A stretch of DNA of 6,055 nucleotides, from contig NZ_AAXW01000116.1 in the NCBI RefSeq assembly GCF_000169335.1, positions 1 to 6,055 of the forward strand. The letters are read 5' to 3'. The notes beneath the pieces are model-generated. The model worked only from the letters and a program-made list of their open reading frames with translations, was not told the origin of the DNA and made no database searches. The stretch is from Crocosphaera chwakensis CCY0110. Lineage in GTDB: Bacteria > Cyanobacteriota > Cyanobacteriia > Cyanobacteriales > Microcystaceae. The stretch's first letter is position 1, and every line of letters begins with the position of its first letter. Of this stretch, positions 1-5,816 are shown one piece after another. The position numbers and the translations under genes are program-made.

Positions 1-799
1 TGTTGAGATTTTCTGTTACTATGACTTGGTTATCGTCAACTAATCTACGACTTAGTTTGTGTAGAAAATCCTCACGACAGTTAGTTATTTTACGGTGAAC
101 TCTAGCTACTTTCTTTCTAGTTTTATTGCGGTTATTAGAACCTTTCTGCTTTCTAGATAATTGCTGTTGTTTCCGTTTTAAATTCTTTTCATGCTTGTTT
201 AAAAATCTAGGGTTCTCATATTTGGAACCTGATGACGTTATACAAAAGTGAGCTAATCCAACGTCAATACCAATTGTATTCCCATTTGTTGACGGCTTGG
301 GTTTATTCTTACCGTCTTCAAACAAGATTGAAGCAAAGTATTGATTACAACAGTTTTTGGTAACAGTTACAGTTTTTATCTTACCCTCAATTGGTCTATG
401 GATAATGGCTTTAACTACTCCTATTTTTGGGAGTTGTAAGCTATTATCTAGCATCTTGACATTTTGAGGATATTGAATCGACTGTTTACCATGTTTCGAC
501 TTGAATCTAGGATATAAGCCACGTTTTTCAAAAAAGTTATTGAAAGCAACACCTAGATTAAGACAAACTTGTTGCAAACATTGAGAGTAAGTCAGTTTTA
601 ACCATTCATACTCTTTTTTAAGTTCGGGTATTCTTTTCTTAACTTCGTACCCTGACAAACCCTTTCCTGTCTCTTTATATGTTTGATTCATTAAATTCAA
701 GCAGTAATTCCACAGCCAACGACAATTACCAAAGCTTTGAGCTAGTAACTGTTGCTGTTCTGTATTTGGATACAACCGAACTTTAACGACTCGCAACAT
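1..799 (-). CDS. tnpB: TnpB-family RNA-guided endonuclease (IS200/IS605-type), partial
   Basis: The frame is open from ATG at 799 to the window edge and gives 266 residues; the C-terminus is missing. TnpB is the nuclease of IS200/IS605-type elements, guided by an RNA from the element's right end to cut DNA next to a short target-adjacent motif. Visible features: an N-terminal MLRVVKVRLYP start typical of the family, a W-rich stretch (residues 28-31), a basic YPRFKSK motif near 96-102, the RuvC-I motif GIDVGL with catalytic Asp at 179, a long Lys/Arg/Gln-rich bridge (202-240), and RuvC-II TENLN with catalytic Glu at 263. The zinc finger and last RuvC Asp would lie beyond base 1, as would any guide RNA, so activity cannot be judged. 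No stop or frameshift is seen. No tnpA is visible in the window. No clear ribosome site precedes the ATG. The family call is firm; the subgroup is not. Confidence 0.93.
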   Translation of the reverse strand, partial: MLRVVKVRLYPNTEQQQLLAQSFGNCRWLWNYCLNLMNQTYKETGKGLSGYEVKKRIPELKKEYEWLKLTYSQCLQQVCLNLGVAFNNFFEKRGLYPRFKSKHGKQSIQYPQNVKMLDNSLQLPKIGVVKAIIHRPIEGKIKTVTVTKNCCNQYFASILFEDGKNKPKPSTNGNTIGIDVGLAHFCITSSGSKYENPRFLNKHEKNLKRKQQQLSRKQKGSNNRNKTRKKVARVHRKITNCREDFLHKLSRRLVDDNQVIVTENLN

Positions 800-828
800 C
801 TTAGAGAGAATTGAATTTTCTATAAAGT

Positions 829-857
829 AGTATAGTAAATAAAAAGCGGATGCGCAA
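829..857 (-). promoter_or_regulatory. Candidate tnpB promoter
   Basis: On the minus strand TTGCGC (852-857) and TATACT (829-834) are separated by 17 nt, the optimal sigma70 spacing, and lie about 30 nt upstream of the tnpB ATG. The -35 box falls inside the outer arm of a hairpin (851-886), so a DNA cruciform or a bound protein there could affect transcription. This is a consensus match only. Confidence 0.35.
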
Positions 858-998
858 CTCGCCGTCGTACGGCGAGATTATGCGCACCAAGCGATAGTTT
901 GTCAACTTTCGGGGCATCGAACCCCTCAGATGACCGCCTATCCCGTCGAAGACGCGCGAAGCACCCCGATGCTGATTTTCAATACAGCACGGGGCTTC
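851..998. other. GC-rich hairpin cluster upstream of tnpB
   Basis: A GC-rich noncoding island in AT-rich surroundings contains four inverted repeats in under 150 bases. (1) CTCGCCGT (858-865) pairs with ACGGCGAG (869-876) over a 3-nt loop, flanked by TGCGCA at 851-856 and 881-886, which can also pair. (2) GGGG (911-914) pairs with CCCC (922-925). (3) CGTC (944-947) pairs with GACG (951-954). (4) GAAGC, CCCC and TGCTG (958-974) pair with CAGCA, GGGG and CTTC (985-998) with single-base bulges. Its position at the 5' side of tnpB suits the left end of the mobile element, but a separate noncoding RNA or an older repeat is equally possible. There is no credible ORF here. From 999 to about 1080 I see nothing further of note. 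Confidence 0.5.
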
Positions 999-1107
999 TC
1001 GGCGTATTGCTAAATATTCCTTTCTTGTTTTTTCTTTAGCTACATCAGCACGAAGCGATCACCAATCAATTAGCACAAAAGTATTAATATTTTTATTCTT
1101 TCAAAGA

Positions 1108-1136
1108 TTAACAAAATCTATTTTAGATGTTATATT
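1108..1136 (+). promoter_or_regulatory. Candidate CRISPR array promoter
   Basis: TTAACA (1108-1113) and TATATT (1131-1136) are separated by exactly 17 nt; each matches the sigma70 consensus at five of six positions. They sit in the AT-rich block just left of the array and point into it, with a start predicted near 1143. This would give a leader transcript of about 210 nt before the first repeat. AT-rich sequence makes chance matches likely, so confidence is moderate. Confidence 0.5.
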
Positions 1137-1167
1137 TAAAAATTAAGTATTTTATTTGAGAAAAAAT

Positions 1168-1308
1168 GATCCACGCACCTCGGCAAATCTCTGAAACCCT
1201 CATTCTTTCGTTGAACTGCGTGGTCGCCTTACCTGGCCTGCTTTTGAGGGTTACGAGTTGTGCCATGTTGCTAGTTGTATTACAATTATTACATTGGTTG
1301 CGTGGATC
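1168..1308 (+). repeat. Long-range inverted repeat enclosing most of the leader
   Basis: GATCCACGCA (1168-1177) and TGCGTGGATC (1299-1308) are perfect 10-bp inverted repeats 121 nt apart. Between them AACCCTCA (1195-1202) and TGAGGGTT (1245-1252) form a second perfect 8-bp pair nested inside. A further copy of TGCGTGG at 1217-1223 offers an alternative partner for CCACGCA (1171-1177). The arrangement resembles a folded leader RNA with a closing stem, or possibly a 141-bp element with terminal inverted repeats. I see no target-site duplication beside it. Confidence 0.6.
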
Positions 1309-3307
1309 TGCCCTCCTCAAAGTCGCTCTGGGTAACGGCTCTCAGACGAACTCTTTCCCTTAACAGGGGACATCAGTTGAATGGAAACCCGAAAGCTGGG
1401 TTTGAGCCATCACTTCATACATATCCTTCTTTCCCTTAACAGGGGACATCAGTTGAATGGAAACATTTTATTAAGTCGCAAACAACATCTTTGTTTAATT
1501 CTTTCCCTTAACAGGGGACATCAGTTGAATGGAAACTGGATATCTCACGACGTTCATGGGAATAAAGAAAATTATCTTTCCCTTAACAGGGGACATCAGT
1601 TGAATGGAAACAAGATAATAACATTTTTTAATTCTCCAAGCTATTTGGTCTTTCCCTTAACAGGGGACATCAGTTGAATGGAAACCGGCCAAAAGGTCTT
1701 TCACTCCCCCTGTAACAATTTCAGCCTTTCCCTTAACAGGGGACATCAGTTGAATGGAAACAGAATAATAAAAAACAAGCCATGTGAGGCTGTTCTTTCC
1801 CTTAACAGGGGACATCAGTTGAATGGAAACACGGTTTCAAGCGTGTTTCCTGTGTTTAATTCCAACTTTCCCTTAACAGGGGACATCAGTTGAATGGAAA
1901 CGAACTGTATCAATCATCGCCAAATAATCAACAATACTTTCCCTTAACAGGGGACATCAGTTGAATGGAAACTGCGCATTACGCCTAAAAGACTACTTGC
2001 ATCCATTCTTTCCCTTAACAGGGGACATCAGTTGAATGGAAACTAACCAGTCGCCAACCTGTTGATAAATTTCAGCAAACTTTCCCTTAACAGGGGACAT
2101 CAGTTGAATGGAAACGAATGTAGGTGCCATCAGGCAGCTCTACTAAATTATCCTTTCCCTTAACAGGGGACATCAGTTGAATGGAAACAAATTAGCACAC
2201 GGAAAAATCTTCCCCGTTTACTAATCTTTCCCTTAACAGGGGACATCAGTTGAATGGAAACTCCACTACCGTTAAAAACTGTTGTGGGCACCAAAACTCC
2301 TTTCCCTTAACAGGGGACATCAGTTGAATGGAAACTAGGCGCAGTTGATTGCCGACGTTCCTTCGGGGTTACCGATGGGGCAGGCTTTCCCTTAACAGGG
2401 GACATCAGTTGAATGGAAACTTAGCACTTTTTCGTTTGGGATTGATTTTAGTTGATCCTTTCCCTTAACAGGGGACATCAGTTGAATGGAAACTGCAAAA
2501 TCAGATGCTCCAACACCAGGTTGAAGTTCTCCTTTCCCTTAACAGGGGACATCAGTTGAATGGAAACTTTTAACTCATCAGGCGTGAAACTACGCTTAGC
2601 CATTCTTTCCCTTAACAGGGGACATCAGTTGAATGGAAACTTCAGCATCCCAGCGAATGCCGGAATACTTAATGAAACTTTCCCTTAACAGGGGACATCA
2701 GTTGAATGGAAACTGGACGGAATAACGGCCATGGCTATCTTCCACCTTTCCCTTAACAGGGGACATCAGTTGAATGGAAACATAGAACGCTCCGTGTAGG
2801 AACAGGCGTATTGAATCTTTCCCTTAACAGGGGACATCAGTTGAATGGAAACCCAAATCGTTCACGGACACGGGTCTTGAGTCGTACTCAACTTTCCCTT
2901 AACAGGGGACATCAGTTGAATGGAAACGTTCAGTTGAAAAGTAAAACCACTACCTTGTAAGACAGGCTTTCCCTTAACAGGGGACATCAGTTGAATGGAA
3001 ACGAAGTAGCCTATAGCCGAATGCAAAAAACCAGTCAATAATCTTTCCCTTAACAGGGGACATCAGTTGAATGGAAACTAAGGGAAAGGTTCTTTCGTGT
3101 TTCGACCCCAAGTGCTTTCTACTTTCCCTTAACAGGGGACATCAGTTGAATGGAAACTTTTTTTAGTTTCCTTGAAGGTTCTGATTGTACAACCTTTCCC
3201 TTAACAGGGGACATCAGTTGAATGGAAACTCGGACTCTTTGATCAACGTCAACATAGAATGAGCTAATCTTTCCCTTAACAGGGGACATCAGTTGAATGG
3301 AAACTAT

Positions 3308-3333
3308 AACTTATCTAGCGACTTAGATAAGTT
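3308..3333. repeat. Perfect palindrome within spacer 27
   Basis: AACTTATCTA (3308-3317) and TAGATAAGTT (3324-3333) are perfect 10-bp inverted repeats around a 6-nt loop, and TT follows the second arm. The whole structure is inside spacer 27 (3305-3344), so it was captured from the protospacer, perhaps from an operator, a terminator or a hairpin within a gene. Confidence 0.9.
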
Positions 3334-3635
3334 TTGGATTCAGACTTTCCCTTAACAGGGGACATCAGTTGAATGGAAACAATTAGCTTGCCATCAGTTC
3401 GCATTAAATGCCCAACTTTCCCTTAACAGGGGACATCAGTTGAATGGAAACGAAGGGCTCCATCTGGAATTAAAGCCGTGGAAACATCTGCTTTCCCTTA
3501 ACAGGGGACATCAGTTGAATGGAAACAACCCATATTGGGTTACAACGCCCTGTATTGAAACACTTTCCCTTAACAGGGGACATCAGTTGAATGGAAACAA
3601 TCATCGTCCACTTTAGTTTTGTAGATATCGTTTCC

Positions 3636-3896
3636 CTTTCCCTTAACAGGGGAAATCAGTTGAATGGAAACGTAACCACCTTCTTCGAGGTGGCTTAACA
3701 AAAAAAACTCGTACTTTCCCTTAACAGGGGAAATCAGTTGAATGGAAACTGGGGGGTGTCCACGTCAACGTCAAATCCGAAAAAACTTTCCCTTAACAGG
3801 GGAAATCAGTTGAATGGAAACGAACTGCTAGGGTTTCGTACTTTTTGAATTTTGGCTAAACTTTCCCTTAACAGGGGAAATCAGTTGAATGGAAAC
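3636..3896 (+). repeat. Block of four variant repeats at the leader-distal end
   Basis: Repeats at 3636-3671, 3714-3749, 3786-3821 and 3861-3896 all read GGGGAAATC where the other 31 read GGGGACATC (position 19, C to A). The variant A19 could pair with T2 and lengthen the repeat stem by one base pair. The final repeat is full length and otherwise intact, so there is no degenerate terminal repeat. Confidence 0.95.
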
Positions 3897-3897
3897 T

Positions 3898-3928
3898 AAA
3901 AATACCCGCTAATTTTCAAATTAGCGGG
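3898..3928 (-). terminator. Intrinsic terminator of the cas operon
   Basis: CCCGCTAATTT (3905-3915) and AAATTAGCGGG (3918-3928) are perfect 11-bp inverted repeats. On the minus strand the hairpin is followed by TATTTTTA (complement of 3897-3904), giving the U-rich tail of a Rho-independent terminator. It lies 59 nt past the stop of the RAMP gene and ends at the last CRISPR repeat. On the plus strand no T-run follows directly, so it is a weaker candidate for ending the array transcript. Confidence 0.85.
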
Positions 3929-3945
3929 CTGATAAATCGGAAATC

Positions 3946-3979
3946 TTAATCTAACTTTACTCAATTTAGTAAAGATTAA
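3946..3979. repeat. Second inverted repeat between array and cas gene
   Basis: CTTTACT (3955-3961) and AGTAAAG (3968-3974) pair over a 6-nt loop, with outer TTAAT (3946-3950) and ATTAA (3975-3979) able to extend the stem across a bulge. It lies between the RAMP stop codon and the terminator. It may help end array transcription or protect an mRNA 3' end. It is AT-rich and without a good T-run, so its role is uncertain. Confidence 0.45.
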
Positions 3980-3987
3980 AATAGATT

Positions 3988-5694
3988 TTATGTAGGCAAA
4001 CCAAATAAGAAAGTTGAACCTAAAATACTAGATAAATCTTTTAAGAACTGAGGACGTAAATGATTAGAATTAGAGGATTGTCTCCCCATAAATAAACAAA
4101 CAATTTCTTGAGTGTCAGTATCAATTGTTGGGTGAGGAGTGTTGCTCATCCTAATACTCACCCAAGAACAATGAGCATTACCATGACCAGCATTGCCACC
4201 AACATCAGTTTTTCGCTTATATTTATCTTTGTAAATAAGATTCATACCATCCCCACGAGTTTCCTCATTACGACGGATGTTTTGCCAGTCTTGCTCAGAT
4301 TCATCGATGGGATTAAGATCAGGTCCGGGAACAGCATAAATTGAACAAGTAGTAGGAGAAAAGACCTCAGCTTCTAAGTTTTGATTAGCATTGATTGTAA
4401 GTCTATCAGACCATTTTATTTGGACAGCTTCAAGCCATTTTTGATAAGTTTCACTCCAAGTCTCAGGTTTATCAGGAGATAATTGATAACTAATAGTTTT
4501 AAAGTCTCCTGTTGTTTTACTTTTGGCTTTATGAGAAAGTTTTAAATAACAGCCCCTGGCAGCATTGTGACCATTATTCATCTGAAAAATATGTAAAGGT
4601 CTTCGCCAACCTCGACCTAATCCACCGACACTTACAGCAAACTTGATAATGGGTAAAATAATCTTATTCAAAATATCTTTTGGAGCAGTAATTTTAACCT
4701 TTCCTTTCCAAGTATAAAACCTGGGATAATCATCAGAAGAGTCTCCAAAAGTTGAGCTTTTTATTAATTCTAAACGAACGCAACCTTGCTGACTTGTTCC
4801 ATTGTTATCATCAATATTGCCGAGTAATTCTCCCAAGGTTTTTTTGGCATTATCTTGTGACATAACACCTAAGAGAAAACGCCATACCCAAGAACGTAAC
4901 CAACCTCTCCAATGAGAGGGACGTAATTCTACATCACTATTACTTTGATTAGCTCCATAACAACCTTGACTATATAATGTAAAGGTAAATATTTTAACAG
5001 ATTGATCTACTGGACGTTTTAATTTAGGTTGATTATTAGATTTAATAGCACCGTATCCGGAAGCGGTACGACTTCCTACCCCATAAAGACTTAGAGCTTG
5101 TTCTACCCATTCCCAAACTTCTTGAACTTCTTGTGCTGTTGCTTTATTAGGAATTCCGCGAATACCAATAGTGAGAGAAATTTTATCTTCTCCATCACCT
5201 AATGTATAAAAAGATAGAGGGGTACTTTGTCCTTTATGAAAAACTTGAAACTCTTGTTGAGGATTAACAATATCTAAGGTTAAAAGAGAAGCTTCTTGAG
5301 GATAAGCATCAAAAAACTCAATTTTACCAGGTACAATTTTTTCATTGTCTTGATAGCCTAATAACTCATTCATTCGTTGAGATTTATCAGGATATTTTTT
5401 CGCCCATGCTCTGACTAAACCTCGAATTGAAGAACCTGGAATATACCCATAAAGAGGTAATGTATAAAACTGCTGATAATTATTTCCTACATTGAGTTTT
5501 TGAGTATTATCATATTTCCAATGACCACAAGGTTCGCCAGCAGAAATTATGGTTTCTCCATCAGGATGAGGATAAGAACCAACTTTCGTCCGCCATTGAA
5601 TGGTAAAAGTACCTGTTCTTAGTAACTCAGTTTGACCTCGTCGGTTCTTTTGTTGTTTTGCTAGTAGTTCAATTAATTTATTACCTGTGTACAT
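3988..5694 (-). CDS. Type III CRISPR double-RAMP protein, Cmr6-like plus Cmr1-like
   Basis: A 568-residue protein with two RAMP (RNA-recognition fold) halves. The first half has IPGSSIRGLVRAWAK (85-99), a core RAMP motif; IEFFDAYP (125-132), matching the RAMP D-A-P strand; and the glycine-rich loop GVGSRTASGYGAI (205-217). The order and spacing resemble Cmr6. The second half has ELRPSHWRGWLRSWVWRFL (256-274) and VGGLGRGWRRPLHIF (356-370), which resemble the paired signatures of Cmr1. In Cmr complexes Cmr1 and Cmr6 sit together at the target 3' end of the backbone, so a natural fusion is sensible. It should act in the cytoplasm as a crRNA and target RNA-binding subunit. The ATG at 5694 is chosen because an in-frame TAA lies three codons upstream. 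No Shine-Dalgarno is seen. A terminator follows. The RAMP identity is firm; the Cmr6/Cmr1 assignment rests on motifs alone, and a stand-alone RAMP family is the alternative. Confidence 0.88.
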   Translation of the reverse strand: MYTGNKLIELLAKQQKNRRGQTELLRTGTFTIQWRTKVGSYPHPDGETIISAGEPCGHWKYDNTQKLNVGNNYQQFYTLPLYGYIPGSSIRGLVRAWAKKYPDKSQRMNELLGYQDNEKIVPGKIEFFDAYPQEASLLTLDIVNPQQEFQVFHKGQSTPLSFYTLGDGEDKISLTIGIRGIPNKATAQEVQEVWEWVEQALSLYGVGSRTASGYGAIKSNNQPKLKRPVDQSVKIFTFTLYSQGCYGANQSNSDVELRPSHWRGWLRSWVWRFLLGVMSQDNAKKTLGELLGNIDDNNGTSQQGCVRLELIKSSTFGDSSDDYPRFYTWKGKVKITAPKDILNKIILPIIKFAVSVGGLGRGWRRPLHIFQMNNGHNAARGCYLKLSHKAKSKTTGDFKTISYQLSPDKPETWSETYQKWLEAVQIKWSDRLTINANQNLEAEVFSPTTCSIYAVPGPDLNPIDESEQDWQNIRRNEETRGDGMNLIYKDKYKRKTDVGGNAGHGNAHCSWVSIRMSNTPHPTIDTDTQEIVCLFMGRQSSNSNHLRPQFLKDLSSILGSTFLFGLPT

Positions 5695-5766
5695 AATGTT
5701 TTAAAAAATTATCAATAATAGAAACAAGTGAGTATTATGAAAGCTTAATGTATTGATCACTCACCT

Positions 5767-5804
5767 TTAGCCATTTTGCCGAAAGCAATAAATAATTTGG
5801 CTAA
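5767..5804. repeat. Hairpin in the gap between the two minus-strand genes
   Basis: TTAGCCA (5767-5773) and TGGCTAA (5798-5804) are perfect 7-bp inverted repeats 24 nt apart, just past the stop of the right-hand gene. A looser pair, GTGAGT (5728-5733) with ACTCAC (5759-5764), follows it. No T-run is present, so this is more likely an mRNA-processing or stability element, or chance, than a terminator. The 122-bp gap has no credible ORF and no clear promoter, so the two genes may be co-transcribed. Confidence 0.4.
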
Positions 5805-5816
5805 CGGACAGAATGG

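Larger units (their letters stand above)
1081..1352 (+). promoter_or_regulatory. CRISPR leader
   Basis: This stretch without a gene lies directly before the first repeat. Its left part (1081-1167) is very AT-rich and holds the candidate promoter. Its right part (1168-1352) is of mixed composition with nested inverted repeats. The leader is placed on this side because the variant repeats, normally the oldest, are at the other end, and because the far flank is a short terminator region facing the array. Leaders normally hold the promoter and the site where new spacers are inserted. Short overlapping frames on both strands here look like chance and are not called. Confidence 0.8.
1353..3896 (+). 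CRISPR. Type III-like CRISPR array, 35 repeats and 34 spacers
   Basis: The 36-nt repeat begins CTTTCCCTTAACAGGGG and ends GTTGAATGGAAAC. Thirty-five copies were located by eye. Repeats 1-31 read as identical; 32-35 carry one substitution. Spacers 1 to 34 measure 40, 36, 39, 38, 40, 33, 35, 35, 35, 36, 37, 37, 38, 49, 37, 38, 37, 37, 32, 35, 39, 39, 40, 43, 36, 39, 40, 35, 39, 36, 37, 42, 36 and 39 nt (mean about 38). This broad spread is typical of type III systems. Within the repeat, positions 3-8 (TTCCCT) can pair with 13-18 (AGGGGA) around a TAAC loop, leaving an unpaired tail. Cas6-type cleavage 8 nt from the repeat end would give the handle ATGGAAAC. No two spacers are identical. Transcription is inferred to run rightwards from the leader. 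Type III assignment rests on repeat style and the adjacent Cmr-like gene. Confidence 0.98.

Noticed and set aside
909..927. A tRNA T-arm-like hairpin on the minus strand (GGGG-TTCGATG-CCCC)
   Set aside because: No matching acceptor, D or anticodon stems surround it, and the stem is only four pairs; it is better treated as part of the hairpin cluster.
964..1038. The hairpin at 958-998 as a plus-strand terminator, given the T-rich stretch near 1019-1038
   Set aside because: The T-rich stretch is over 20 nt past the hairpin and no plus-strand gene precedes it.
1166..1363. A 65-codon plus-strand frame, with an overlapping minus-strand frame at 1123-1320
   Set aside because: Both cross the leader and its inverted repeats, and the plus-strand frame runs into the first CRISPR repeat. 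There is no ribosome site or recognisable protein character.
1381..1893. Two plus-strand frames encoding the repeated peptide LSLNRGHQLNGN
   Set aside because: The periodic peptide is simply the translated CRISPR repeat; the frames end when spacer lengths shift phase.
3479..3485. TGGAAAC in spacer 29, like the repeat end
   Set aside because: Only seven bases match, with no wider similarity to the repeat, so it is not a degenerate repeat.
3243..3774. TCAACGTCAA shared by spacers 26 (3243-3252) and 33 (3765-3774)
   Set aside because: The flanking bases differ and a 10-base match among 34 spacers is within chance; both may merely encode Val-Asp repeats in reverse complement.
4108..4344. A 78-codon plus-strand frame
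   Set aside because: It lies entirely antisense within the double-RAMP coding sequence and has low-complexity Ser/Thr/Ile composition typical of a shadow frame.
5760..5774. A tiny ATG frame on the minus strand in the gap (MAKGE then stop)
   Set aside because: Five codons with no supporting signal; it falls in the hairpin arm and is most likely chance.
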